A DNA stretch of 64,000 bases from positions 1 to 64,000 of the forward strand of contig NZ_BAGN01000429.1 in NCBI RefSeq assembly GCF_000308835.1, in the 5' to 3' direction. Below, in pieces: positions 1 through 8,413 of the stretch (positions are counted from its first letter, which is position 1; the number at the start of each line of letters is the position of its first letter). A program made the position numbers and the translations under genes. The notes beneath the pieces were generated by a model. The model saw only the letters and a program-made list of their open reading frames with translations. It did not search any database and had not been told where the DNA came from. Source of the stretch: Nocardia vinacea NBRC 16497. Lineage in GTDB: Bacteria; Actinomycetota; Actinomycetes; Mycobacteriales; Mycobacteriaceae.

Positions 1-642
1 CGCAGCAGCAGGCAGCGCGGCGGCAGAGTCCGCAGCAGCACGCACTACAGCGGCGGGGCGCGCAGCGGCAGGCAGCACGTCGGCAGGGCGCGGGTCGGCA
101 GGCAGCACAGCGGCAGGGCACGCGGCGGATGGCAGCGCGGCGGCGGGTACGCCGAGTAACTGTGCTCGGTCGGCGAGGTCGGTTGCGGTCCACTCGCGGG
201 CGGCCGTGGTGAGCGTCTCCCACGGATCGTCGGCCACCGAATCCAACCCCAGGATTGCGGGCACGGAGTCGACATCGTCTTGGCGGCTCAAGGTGATCGC
301 GCACCAACCGTCCGAGGTGCGCAGCAATCGACCGGCTCCGCCCGCCGTCTGCTGACCGCCGCGTCGTAGGTTCAGCAATCCGGCTCGACCGGCCAAGAGC
401 AGCCCCGGATCGGCACGAACCTCGGCGCCGATCTGCGCGGTGATTCGTGCCAGCGCCTCGGCGGTTTCGAGGAGTAGTCCGTATGCCGCCGCCGGCGAGA
501 CAGTAGGAGCGCCGTCGGGGCGTCCGGTCAGATCCATGGCGCCGGACGCCGCCCAGGCGAGCGCCGCGCACTCCGGCTGCGTTTCGATCGGGCGCGACAG
601 GACATCGGACGGGCACAGCGACCGCACCCAATCTCGCAGCAC
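1..642 (-). CDS. CoA-transferase family III (CaiB/BaiF-like), partial, runs off the left edge
   Basis: The minus strand stays open from 672 to the edge and encodes a CaiB/BaiF-like N-terminal part. It has the WAASGAMDLTGRPDGAP segment typical of actinobacterial CoA-transferases that lack the usual start of the family. Later comes a DGWCAITLSRQDD segment and a WTATDLADRAQLLGVPAA segment. The family moves CoA between acyl groups. No ATG lies near the expected start; GTG at 642 is the best candidate, with GTG 627 or ATG 537 as alternatives. The gene follows the crotonase at 673-1728 in the same reading frame, separated only by that gene's TGA, so the two are almost certainly one operon. The last visible 50 codons form an Ala/Pro-rich decapeptide repeat. 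The family call is fairly secure; the start is not. Confidence 0.7.
   Translation of the reverse strand, partial: MLRDWVRSLCPSDVLSRPIETQPECAALAWAASGAMDLTGRPDGAPTVSPAAAYGLLLETAEALARITAQIGAEVRADPGLLLAGRAGLLNLRRGGQQTAGGAGRLLRTSDGWCAITLSRQDDVDSVPAILGLDSVADDPWETLTTAAREWTATDLADRAQLLGVPAAALPSAACPAAVLPADPRPADVLPAAARPAAVVRAAADSAAALPAAA
6..155. repeat. 30-bp minisatellite, about five imperfect copies, inside the CoA-transferase gene
   Basis: Units begin at about 6, 36, 66, 96 and 126. The units at 66 and 96 are nearly identical; the outer ones are more diverged. Thirty bases equals ten codons, so on the minus strand the array encodes decapeptides of the type xxPAAVLPAA and keeps the frame open. Copy number changes would lengthen or shorten the protein without breaking it. 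The array may continue past the left edge. Confidence 0.75.
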
Positions 643-672
643 CGCTGCCGTAGCCGAGGTATTCGTGTGCGA

Positions 673-1728
673 TCAACTCCTCGTCTGTTCGACCGCGTCG
701 ACCATGCCCCACTCCAGTGCGGCCGCCGCGGTCAATCGCTGTTCGGTCAACATCAGCCAGGCCGCGCGCCAGCGGCCGATCCGCCGCGGCACGCTGACGG
801 TACCGCCCGCTCCGGGCACCAGACCCATCCGCAGTTCCGGGAATGCGAAATAGGTATCGGGGGCGGCGATCACCGTGCCCGCGAATGCGGCCACCTCCGC
901 GCCCGCACCGATGCATGCTCCGTGGACGCGCACCGTGACCCGGTCCCGGATGCGGTCGATGATCCGCCATGGCGCCCGGTCCAGCCGGACCAGATACGCA
1001 GCCACCAGATCCGTCGCCGTACCGAATTCGTCCAGATCGCCCCCGCTGCTGAAAACTGGTCCGGCCCCGTTGATTTCGACGGCCGTGAGCGCGGGATCGA
1101 GGTCGGCCAGGCGCACCGCCTCCAGCAGGTCCTCACGCAGCCGCATGCTGAGTGCATTGCGTCGCTGCGGGTGATTCAGCGTGATCGTCAGGCGATCGTC
1201 GTCGCGGTGCGTCCGGACCAGGGCATGCTCCGGTGGTGTGACTGTGCGCGCCGCGCCGCGCTCGGCCAGCCAACGCTCGAATTCGTTGCCACCGAGGAGC
1301 ATCGAATACACCGCTGCCTCCGCCGCCAGCGCGGGCACGGTCGGCAATCGCACCGTCTGGCGCAGCAACTGTCCACACGCGACGGCCGCGCGGGGCGAAT
1401 GCTGCACCGCCGCCCCCAACAGATCGAGCGCGGCATCGATATCGTCCACCACAACGGCCTGCGGCAACGGGTTCGCCGCGGCATCCGTGGTGAGAGTCAG
1501 CGTCGTCGCCGCCAGCAGTGGCGTCAGGCCGGGTGTCGCAGGCCCACGCAGCACCCCGATGACGAGCGGTAGCGCCTGATTCATCCGTTCGGCGGTCCGG
1601 GCGATTCGGGCCGGTGGTTGCGTACCGAATGCGTCCAGCGGGACCACCACCATCGGGGTGGCCGGAGTTCCGTCCGCGGTGAGGTCCACCGCGAACTCGT
1701 CGAATAAATCGATCCCCGAATCCGGCAT
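673..1728 (-). CDS. Enoyl-CoA hydratase/isomerase (crotonase) with an extra N-terminal region
   Basis: 351 residues, against about 260 for an ordinary crotonase. The functional crotonase domain lies at about 170-351: NHPQRRNALS near 185, the oxyanion-hole segment FSSGGDLDEFG near 226-236, HGACIGAGAEVAAFAG near 269-284, and FPELRMGLVPGAGGT near 296-310. E298 aligns with the first catalytic Glu of hydratases; the second acidic position appears to be Gly. Residues 1-165 look like a worn second crotonase half, with an AAEAAVYSMLLGG segment. It should act on an acyl-CoA in beta-oxidation, probably with the CoA-transferase directly downstream. It is divergent from the crotonase at 1867. Confidence 0.8.
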   Translation of the reverse strand: MPDSGIDLFDEFAVDLTADGTPATPMVVVPLDAFGTQPPARIARTAERMNQALPLVIGVLRGPATPGLTPLLAATTLTLTTDAAANPLPQAVVVDDIDAALDLLGAAVQHSPRAAVACGQLLRQTVRLPTVPALAAEAAVYSMLLGGNEFERWLAERGAARTVTPPEHALVRTHRDDDRLTITLNHPQRRNALSMRLREDLLEAVRLADLDPALTAVEINGAGPVFSSGGDLDEFGTATDLVAAYLVRLDRAPWRIIDRIRDRVTVRVHGACIGAGAEVAAFAGTVIAAPDTYFAFPELRMGLVPGAGGTVSVPRRIGRWRAAWLMLTEQRLTAAAALEWGMVDAVEQTRS

Positions 1729-1815
1729 AACTAAAAGCTAGCCGCGTCGACGAGACGGACCAACTGCATCGACGCTCCAGTCGTCCGTGGTCGGAACCGA
1801 CCGGAAAGAGTATAC

Positions 1816-1828
1816 CTAATCTGGTTAG
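1816..1828. promoter_or_regulatory. Palindrome in the divergent crotonase promoter region
   Basis: CTAATCTGGTTAG is a near-perfect 13-bp inverted repeat, 5 of 6 base pairs around a central T. It lies midway between the divergent starts at 1728 and 1867. A TATACCT segment just before it could be a -10 box for the rightward gene. A lone ATTCTC half-site at 1844-1849 resembles half of the operator described elsewhere in the window. Confidence 0.35.
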
Positions 1829-1866
1829 AGTAGCTCACGTCCGATTCTCGACCCGGAAGGCCGACA

Positions 1867-2643
1867 ATGACCGATCAGCCCGATGTCCTCGTGGAACGCA
1901 CCGACACGATCGTGCGGCTGACCCTCAACCGCCCCGACCGGCTCAACGCCCTGACTGCCGACATGATGAACGAGGCCGCGACGGCCGTCGAGAAATTCGG
2001 CGACGATCCGACCGTTCGGGTGTTCGTCGTGACCGGCAACGGACGCGCATTCAGCTCGGGAGCGGATCTTTCCAACTCGGCCAGCAATGGTCCACAGGTC
2101 GCGACGATCGACGCGGCCAACCGATTGATCCGCGCCCTGCGCGCCGCGCCCCAACCGGTGCTCGCGGCGATCAACGGTCCCGCGGTCGGCGTCGGATGTT
2201 CACTGGCACTGGCCGCGGACATCACCGTCGCCCGCGAATCCGCCTACGTCCTGCTCGCCTTCGCCAATGTCGGCCTGATGCCCGATGGCGGTGCGACCGC
2301 CATGGTCCCGACTCTGATCGGATATGCCCGCGCCGCCCGCATGGCCATGCTGGCCGAGCGCATTCCCGCACCGCTGGCTGCCGAATGGGGTTTGATCGGC
2401 CAGGTGGTGCCCGATACCGACTACGATGCCGAAATCGCAAGGCTGACAACCAAGCTCGCCAACGGACCGACGGCGGCATACACCCGTACCAAGCGCGCAT
2501 TCAACGCGATGGCCCTCGCCCAACTCGACCAGGCGCTCGACCTGGAACGCGAAGGTCAGTCCGCCCTTTTCGAGACCGCTGATGTCGCCGAGGGCATCGC
2601 GGCGTTCAAAGCCAAACGCACGCCAGGTTTCATCGGCCGCTGA
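1867..2643 (+). CDS. Enoyl-CoA hydratase/isomerase, PaaG-like
   Basis: 258 residues, normal crotonase length. Visible motifs are NRPDRLNAL at 21-29, GNGRAFSSGADLS at 57-69 (oxyanion hole), NGPAVGVGCSLALAAD at 103-118 and FANVGLMPDGGATAMVPTLIG at 132-152. The Asp at 140 in the GLMPDGG motif is the signature of PaaG/PaaB-type enoyl-CoA isomerases rather than of two-Glu hydratases, so double-bond isomerisation is as likely as hydration. An AGG-rich stretch precedes the ATG. It stands alone on its strand, divergent from the 351-residue crotonase. Confidence 0.85.
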   Translation: MTDQPDVLVERTDTIVRLTLNRPDRLNALTADMMNEAATAVEKFGDDPTVRVFVVTGNGRAFSSGADLSNSASNGPQVATIDAANRLIRALRAAPQPVLAAINGPAVGVGCSLALAADITVARESAYVLLAFANVGLMPDGGATAMVPTLIGYARAARMAMLAERIPAPLAAEWGLIGQVVPDTDYDAEIARLTTKLANGPTAAYTRTKRAFNAMALAQLDQALDLEREGQSALFETADVAEGIAAFKAKRTPGFIGR

Positions 2644-2811
2644 CCGAGTTCGTCAGATACCACAAAATTCAGCGGAACCTGTTTCAGAGGCTTCACAAAA
2701 GCCCTGCTCAGCGCGGATAGCACAGCGCCACTGTGTGATTGACACCGAGGAGGACGACTCGTAGCTTCGGCGGACCGGAACGCGATCCGGCCCGACGAAG
2801 GGAACTCAGCG

Positions 2812-4569
2812 TTGATACGGCGTGCGTGGTCAGATCTCTGGTCGGTAAGAACTTGGTGGCGCGCAATGACTTCGGCGACGGCGAGTGTCGCGGCAGCAGC
2901 CGTGCTGATGCCCGCGCACGCGGAGCCGAGCGACGCCGAGCGAGCCGAAGTGCCGGTAATCTCGACATCGGCGATCGCCTCGGTCACCGAATCCGTTGTA
3001 ACCGTGCGGATTCCGCTGCCGGAGTCGGCCGGACCGCATCCGAGTGCCTGCGACCAACTGTCGTATCTGCGCTACCGCGACATCGCCGGTCCGCCTCGCT
3101 CGGCCGATGCGGACGCCGTTCTGGTCGCCCAGCCCGGCATCTTCGAAGGTGCGGGAGCGTTCGACAGCGTCGCCCGTAACACCGTAGCCGCGGCCGCGGA
3201 AGTCGGTCGGCACGTGGAATTCTGGGCGCTGGATCGCCGTTCCAACTGCCTCGAGGACCACACCGGAATCCACGCCGCCCGCGCCGACGGAGACGTCCAT
3301 CGCGCTGTCGACTACTACTACCGCAACGCCGAGATCAACGGTCACCGGTTCGAAGGCTATCTGCTCGACGACCGTTCGGCCTGGCTCGGCCACCTCGGCA
3401 TCGCACAAACCGTGCAGGACGAATTCGACCTGCTCACCGCCGAGCTGCCGGATCCCACGGTACGCGGACAGAAGGTGCTGTGCGGCGGCCACTCGCTCGG
3501 CGGCATCGTCACCGGCGTATTCGCCGAATGGGATTTCGGCGGCGTCGCCGGTGGTGATCAATGCGCGGGCTATTTCGCACTGGACTCCGCGATCGACACC
3601 TCGCTCTCCGCGCTCAACGGCATCCCCGACATGGTCGATCTGTCCATAGGCGGCCGCGGCTACGATGCCGTGACCGCCGGGCTCGTCAGCGGCGCACTCC
3701 CGCGAGTGCTGGCACTACCGGCGGTCATCAACCCGGAGACGATGAACCTGCTCGGCATCGCGGGGCTGGCCGCATATCTGGCGCCGGACACCGAATCCGA
3801 TCTGGCACACGACATTCCGAACAGCCTCAACCAGGACGCCACCTATCGGGTGCTGATGTCACGCGATGCCGCGACCGCGGCCACCGGCTCGCCATCGGTC
3901 CGCGACTTCCGAGTCACCAACGCCGCCGTGCTCGGCGCCTTCCTCGACGCCAACTCCCAGCCACTCGCACTGCTGCAAACCGGGTTCGGATTCTTCGACG
4001 GTGGCCCGGTAGCCGAGAAGAACTTCCCGGTTCCCGGCGACATCGCCGCGATACCCGCGCTGCACGGACTGACCGGCACCATGCTCGGTCCCGATCGCAA
4101 GGCGATCCCGGCAGCCCCCAACGGACCGCTCTACACCTGGCGCGACTACGACCAACTCGCCGATGTCGCCGTACCGGTCGACAGCCACGGGGTCCCGTTC
4201 ACCGATTCCGGACAGGAGGTCACCGACCTGCGAGACCTCTCGCGCAGTCTGGCGGCACAGCCCTTGGACTTCACCGAGTGGTACTTCCCGACCAAACTGG
4301 CCAGCGATACCTACCAACTGCACGCCCCCGACATCGCTCGGCACACCACCCATCCCGGCGCCATCGACGCCCACCCCACCATCAATCTGATCGGCGGCTC
4401 CGGAATCGCCCTCGCCAGCGGACATCCCGGCCGCGGCAGCACCGTGATCGCCCCCGGCTACCACCACCTCGACGTACTCACCGCCGCCACGAACCAGAAC
4501 AACCGGCAACCCGAAATCGTCTCCACCACACTCGCCCGCTTCGTCCTCGACACCACCGGTCCACACTGA
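2812..4569 (+). CDS. Secreted alpha/beta hydrolase (esterase or lipase type)
   Basis: 585 residues. The N-terminus has two arginines, a hydrophobic stretch and an Ala-x-Ala site near residue 38 (AVLMPAHA then EPSD), so export is predicted. The nucleophile elbow GGHSLGG puts the active Ser at 228. A DQCAGYFALDSAID segment follows. The C-terminal half has a long cap-like region and ends with a histidine-containing PGYHHLDVL segment that may give the catalytic His. The TTG at 2812 has an AAGGGA ribosome site; ATG at 2866 is an alternative and still leaves a signal peptide. The natural ester substrate is unknown. A strong hairpin follows the stop codon. Confidence 0.7.
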   Translation: MIRRAWSDLWSVRTWWRAMTSATASVAAAAVLMPAHAEPSDAERAEVPVISTSAIASVTESVVTVRIPLPESAGPHPSACDQLSYLRYRDIAGPPRSADADAVLVAQPGIFEGAGAFDSVARNTVAAAAEVGRHVEFWALDRRSNCLEDHTGIHAARADGDVHRAVDYYYRNAEINGHRFEGYLLDDRSAWLGHLGIAQTVQDEFDLLTAELPDPTVRGQKVLCGGHSLGGIVTGVFAEWDFGGVAGGDQCAGYFALDSAIDTSLSALNGIPDMVDLSIGGRGYDAVTAGLVSGALPRVLALPAVINPETMNLLGIAGLAAYLAPDTESDLAHDIPNSLNQDATYRVLMSRDAATAATGSPSVRDFRVTNAAVLGAFLDANSQPLALLQTGFGFFDGGPVAEKNFPVPGDIAAIPALHGLTGTMLGPDRKAIPAAPNGPLYTWRDYDQLADVAVPVDSHGVPFTDSGQEVTDLRDLSRSLAAQPLDFTEWYFPTKLASDTYQLHAPDIARHTTHPGAIDAHPTINLIGGSGIALASGHPGRGSTVIAPGYHHLDVLTAATNQNNRQPEIVSTTLARFVLDTTGPH

Positions 4570-4577
4570 CCGAGGGA

Positions 4578-4603
4578 CGATGGTGTACCCAGGTACACCA
4601 TCG
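4578..4603. terminator. Perfect 12-bp hairpin after the secreted hydrolase
   Basis: CGATGGTGTACC and GGTACACCATCG form a perfect 12-bp inverted repeat around a 2-nt centre, nine bases after the stop codon and followed by TTTCG. It could be an actinobacterial terminator lacking a T-run. Such a tight palindrome upstream of the alcohol dehydrogenase start at 4714 could also be an operator. Confidence 0.55.
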
Positions 4604-4713
4604 TTTCGGGACCTCACTCCCTGGGCTCGCCCCTGTGGCGACGGCATCGTTGATGCCAACGAAGTCGTCGGCCGCGCACCGAGCCGACGGTGAATCCAGA
4701 GAGGACAGCCAGC

Positions 4714-5778
4714 ATGGCAACGATGAAGTCGGTTCAGACCAGCACACCCGGCGCGATCACAGTGGTCGAGGAGCGGCGCCCGACGCCTGGCGCGGCCGAT
4801 GTGCTGGTGCGGATCCGGGCGTGTGGAATCTGTGGCACCGACGCGACCTTCGTGCATATGGGCGGTATGCCGAAGGTGCTCGGGCCGCAGGTCAAGGCCG
4901 AGGCCCTGACGCCGGACCAGATGCGGCCGGTGCTGCTCGGCCACGAACCGGCAGGCGAGATCGTCGAGGTCGGAGCCGATGTCACCGGCCTGCAGATCGG
5001 TGATCACGTGGTGGTCAATCCGCAGGCCGCCCCGTCGGGCATCATCGGTTGCGGCGGACCGCTGGGCGGTATGAGCGAATATCTGCTCATCGAGAATGCC
5101 GTGGTCGGCACCAGCATCGCCATCGTGCCGGATTCCGTGCCCTTCGCCGTGGCCGCGCTCAACGAGCCGATGGCCGTATCGCGGCATGCCGTGAACCGCT
5201 CCGAGGCGAAGCCGGGTGATAAGGCGATCGTCTTCGGTGCGGGCCCGATCGGGCTCGGCGCGGTGATCTGGCTGAAGCTGCGCGGCGTCGAGCACGTTGT
5301 CGTCGCCGATGTGATCGCCTCCCGGCTCGACAGCGCCCTCGCGGTGGGCGCGGACGCGGTCATCGACTCCGCCACCGAGGATGTCGCCGCCCGTCTCGGT
5401 GAACTGCACGGTTACGGGAGCAACGCCCTCGGCGCACCGCGCCCCGACACCGACATCTACATCGATGCCGCCGGAGTCGCCGCCGTCGTCAACACCGCCC
5501 TCGCCACCGGCAAGTGGGGCGCCAAACTGGTCACGGTCGCCGTGCACAAGAGGCCCGAACCGATCGACCTGGGTGCCATCCTGCGCAACGAGATGACCAT
5601 CATCGGTTCCCAGGGCTACCCCTCCGAGATTTTCGAGGTCACCCCCGAGATCAGCGAGCACGCCGACCGCTTCGCCCGGCTCATCAGTCACCAGGTCCCG
5701 TTCTCCGATGTGCAGAAGGCGTTCGAATTGGCCCTCACCCCTGGCGCTGCGGAAAAAGTGGTCGTCACCTATGAATGA
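4714..5778 (+). CDS. Zinc-dependent medium-chain alcohol dehydrogenase
   Basis: 354 residues from the ATG at 4714, which has GAGAGG upstream; an in-frame GTG at 4690 is less likely. The catalytic zinc site is CGICGTD (C40, D43) and GHE (H77, E78), with a further acidic residue at E151. The nucleotide-binding motif GAGPIGLG is at 175-182, followed by an acidic strand end at VVVADV. The four-cysteine structural zinc lobe normally near 95-120 is missing; only one Cys (C113) remains. It should oxidise an alcohol or diol with NAD(P). It stands between two hydrolase genes and may process the alcohol they release; that link is inference. Confidence 0.85.
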   Translation: MATMKSVQTSTPGAITVVEERRPTPGAADVLVRIRACGICGTDATFVHMGGMPKVLGPQVKAEALTPDQMRPVLLGHEPAGEIVEVGADVTGLQIGDHVVVNPQAAPSGIIGCGGPLGGMSEYLLIENAVVGTSIAIVPDSVPFAVAALNEPMAVSRHAVNRSEAKPGDKAIVFGAGPIGLGAVIWLKLRGVEHVVVADVIASRLDSALAVGADAVIDSATEDVAARLGELHGYGSNALGAPRPDTDIYIDAAGVAAVVNTALATGKWGAKLVTVAVHKRPEPIDLGAILRNEMTIIGSQGYPSEIFEVTPEISEHADRFARLISHQVPFSDVQKAFELALTPGAAEKVVVTYE

Positions 5779-5851
5779 GCCGCAGCCTGCTTCCGCGTGC
5801 CGAGATCGGCGCTGGCGGGCCAGGGTCACCTGAAATAGCATTCTCTGAAAT

Positions 5852-5866
5852 TAGAGAGCTGTTCTC
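5852..5866 (+). promoter_or_regulatory. GAGAAT-type operator before the carboxylesterase
   Basis: TAGAGAGCTGTTCTC matches most of the consensus GAGAATnnnATTCTC that recurs in the window. It lies 31 bases before the esterase ATG. An overlapping inverted pair, ATTCTCT and TAGAGAG, lies at 5840-5858. This is one of the weaker matches. Confidence 0.45.
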
Positions 5867-5897
5867 ATACCTGGCCCCGACTCGACAAGGACTGTGA

Positions 5898-7436
5898 ATG
5901 ACCGAAGTTACGGCGCGGCAATCCGAACACGCCGAGCCCACACTCCGCACCACCGCAGGCGCGGTCCGTGGGCGACGGGAGAACGGCTTGGTCGTATTCC
6001 GCGGGATTCCGTTCGCGCGGCCACCGGTCGGTGCCGCGCGCTTCGCGGCACCGCAGCCGGTCGCCGAGTGGAATGGCGTGCGGGATGCCTTCGAGTTCGG
6101 CCCACCGCCGCCGCAGGAGACCTCGTTCGGCAACCGCTCCGGCAGTGTCGTCCTGCCGAAGGGCGACGACTGGCTCACCGTGAACGTCTGGACACCTGAT
6201 CCCGACCCAGCTGCCCGTAGGCCGGTGCTGGTTTGGATCTACGGCGGCGCCTACAAGCTCGGTTTCTCCGGCAGCCCCGGCTACGACGCGCAACATATCG
6301 CACGCGACGGCGACCTCGTGGTCGTCACGCTCAACTACCGGCTCGGTATCGAGGGTTTCGCGCGCATCGACGGCGCACCGGCCAACCGCGGTCTGCTCGA
6401 CCAGGTCGCCGCCCTCGAGTGGGTGCGCGAGAACATCACCGCGTTCGGCGGGGACCCCGATCAGGTCACTGTCTGCGGGGAATCCGCCGGCGCCGGGTCT
6501 ATCGCGGCGCTGCTGGCCATGCCGAGCGCGGCCGGACTGTTCCGGCGCGCGATCCTGCAAAGCCTGCCGGGCACGTTTTTCTCCGACGAGCTAGCCACCG
6601 ATATCGCGACCGCCCTCGCCGCACAGATCGATCTGCGGCCGACGGTGACGGACCTGTCAGGTGCGGATCCATGGATGTTGACCGACGCGGGAGCCAAGGT
6701 CGGCGCCTCGATGCGGCAGTACCAGCGATGGGGCGCGGTTTCCCACACCATTACCGCGTTCTCGCCCGTGGTCGACGGTGACGTACTGCCGAAGGCGCCG
6801 TGGCAAGCGCTCGCGGATGGCTCCGCCCGCGATGTCACGGTGGTCGTCGGGCACAACCGGGACGAATTCCGGCTGTTCCTCGCCCTCAGCGGCCAACTCG
6901 GCACGATCGATGACACACAGGCGGCGCACGCCCTGCAGGCGTTCGGCCCGGGATCCGACGGTGCGCACGCATACCGCACGGCATTTCCGTCCGCCGGACC
7001 GGAAGAGCTGTTCGAACTGGTTCAGACGGACTGGCTGTTCCGGATGCCCGCACTACACCTGGCCAATGCCCAGGCAGCAGGCGGTGGCCGCGTCCATCTG
7101 TACGAGCTGACCTGGCCCGCGCCGGGCAACGGCGGCGTCCTCGGCGCCTGCCACGGCCTCGACGGACCACTGTTGTTCGCCGCCTTCGGCGCCCACCTCG
7201 GCCCGCTGCTCCTCGGTCCCGAACCGTCGGCCGAAGCCCGGGAACTGTCGGCGTATATGCGTAGGCGCTGGAGCGAGTTCGCCAGGACCGGCGAACCGGG
7301 CTGGGCCGCTTACGATCCGGAGCAGCGCCTGACTCATATCCTCGATGCGAACCCTTCGGTCATCCGCTACCCCGAGGAAACCTCGCGCGGTCTGTGGCGC
7401 GACCACGTCTTCGCGGCGCTGCCACTGCTCGGTTAG
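5898..7436 (+). CDS. Type-B carboxylesterase
   Basis: 512 residues, the usual length of the family. Diagnostic segments are FRGIPFARPPVGAARF near 34-49, LTVNVWTPDP, the oxyanion motif VWIYGGAYKLG, and GESAG with nucleophile Ser196. LLDQVAALEWVRENITAFGGDP precedes it. The C-terminal ACHGLDGPLLF segment should hold the catalytic His. No signal peptide is visible, so it is probably cytoplasmic. It hydrolyses carboxylic esters; the substrate is unknown. The promoter region carries a GAGAAT-type operator, which puts it in the proposed regulon. Confidence 0.9.
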   Translation: MTEVTARQSEHAEPTLRTTAGAVRGRRENGLVVFRGIPFARPPVGAARFAAPQPVAEWNGVRDAFEFGPPPPQETSFGNRSGSVVLPKGDDWLTVNVWTPDPDPAARRPVLVWIYGGAYKLGFSGSPGYDAQHIARDGDLVVVTLNYRLGIEGFARIDGAPANRGLLDQVAALEWVRENITAFGGDPDQVTVCGESAGAGSIAALLAMPSAAGLFRRAILQSLPGTFFSDELATDIATALAAQIDLRPTVTDLSGADPWMLTDAGAKVGASMRQYQRWGAVSHTITAFSPVVDGDVLPKAPWQALADGSARDVTVVVGHNRDEFRLFLALSGQLGTIDDTQAAHALQAFGPGSDGAHAYRTAFPSAGPEELFELVQTDWLFRMPALHLANAQAAGGGRVHLYELTWPAPGNGGVLGACHGLDGPLLFAAFGAHLGPLLLGPEPSAEARELSAYMRRRWSEFARTGEPGWAAYDPEQRLTHILDANPSVIRYPEETSRGLWRDHVFAALPLLG

Positions 7437-7611
7437 GGCGCTCGGTGCGGTGCTCGCGGCGGATAGCGCTCGCGGCGGGGCCGCACCGAGGATGGCCGGG
7501 CAGATCGACCGGCCCAGACCTCAGCCGAGAGTCTTTGTCGTGCGGGCTACTTCGCTGGTGTTCGTAGCGCAGCCGATCCGGCGATCGGACCAGCCGCACT
7601 ACGGAACCAGC

Positions 7612-7646
7612 GGGGCGATCACCGGAGCGTAGTCGGTGATCGCCCC
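7612..7646. terminator. Bidirectional terminator between convergent genes
   Basis: GGGGCGATCACCG at 7612-7624 and its exact complement at 7634-7646 form a 13-bp stem with a 9-nt loop. It sits between the esterase end (7436) and the end of the secreted-protein gene (7667), which converge. The rest of 7437-7666 shows no gene. Confidence 0.7.
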
Positions 7647-7666
7647 ACCGGGGCAACTGCGTGAGG

Positions 7667-8386
7667 TTACGAATGGGCCGGAGCCGCAGGCGCATCGGTG
7701 CCGTGCTGAGCCTGCAACTGGTTGTACTTCTGTGTTCCGGCAGCAAGACCGACCGGGATAGCCAGGGCGAGACCGCCGACCGTAGCTCCGAAGCCGCCCA
7801 CCGCGACCGCACCGATCAGGCAGGTCGCCGCGAGCGCGGGGACCGTCAGCGTGCCCGCCGAGATGAGCGTCATCAGCGTGCCGCCCGTTGCCATGCCGAA
7901 CGGACAGCCCACTACCGCGCCGAGCACCGAACCCACCGCGGAACCCACTGCAAAGGCAGCACCCATATGCGGGTTCGCAGCCTCGACAGCCTGATTGAAG
8001 TTCGACATAGGATCACCCGCCACCGGGGCCGCGGCTGCGGTGATCGGAAGCGCCGCAGCTGTGGTGGGCGAGTCGGAGACAGCCGGTGTCGAGTCGGCCT
8101 CGTCCTGGATCGGAGATCCGGCAACCGTCCGGCCCGTAGCATCACGGACGTCGAATTGGCCCTGCTGCATGACTACGGTGCCGAAAGGTGTGCTGAGCAC
8201 CGACTTTCCGACGGCGAGGTCGTCGCTGAAATGCACGCCGGGCGCAACGTCGGTGATGACGGATTGATTCTGCTCGGCATCGACGGCCACCGCGGTATCC
8301 GCGTCGGCGCGCGCGGTACCGGCGGCGATCGCGACCGCTGCCGCGGTCAAGGTGGTGACGGCCATGCCACGAGTCTTGAGGTTCAT
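7667..8386 (-). CDS. Secreted glycine-zipper protein, paralogue of 8414-8917
   Basis: 239 residues. A signal peptide ends near residue 28 (GTARADAD). A soluble segment follows (about 30-130), then a long Gly/Ala-rich hydrophobic region (about 140-225) with small-residue zippers such as GSAVGSVLGAVVGCPFG and GFGATVGGLALAIPVG. The protein ends with YNQLQAQHG and a hydrophilic tail. The zipper region and the YNQL tail match the gene upstream, so the two are tandem paralogues. The two Cys (in VGCPFG and AATCLIG) are conserved between them. Such proteins are common in Nocardia-type genomes and probably sit in or on the cell envelope; no function is assigned. The start is an ATG with GGAGAT upstream. 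Confidence 0.6.
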   Translation of the reverse strand: MNLKTRGMAVTTLTAAAVAIAAGTARADADTAVAVDAEQNQSVITDVAPGVHFSDDLAVGKSVLSTPFGTVVMQQGQFDVRDATGRTVAGSPIQDEADSTPAVSDSPTTAAALPITAAAAPVAGDPMSNFNQAVEAANPHMGAAFAVGSAVGSVLGAVVGCPFGMATGGTLMTLISAGTLTVPALAATCLIGAVAVGGFGATVGGLALAIPVGLAAGTQKYNQLQAQHGTDAPAAPAHS

Positions 8387-8413
8387 TGTTATCTATCTCC
8401 TGGGTCGGGTGAG

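Noticed and set aside
1..180. CRISPR array at the left edge
   Set aside because: The repeats are contiguous 30-bp units without spacers and keep a reading frame open, so this is a coding minisatellite.
3859..5841. A 660-codon minus-strand frame across the hydrolase and alcohol dehydrogenase genes
   Set aside because: It is opposite two well-supported genes and has no recognisable motif; it is a codon-bias shadow.
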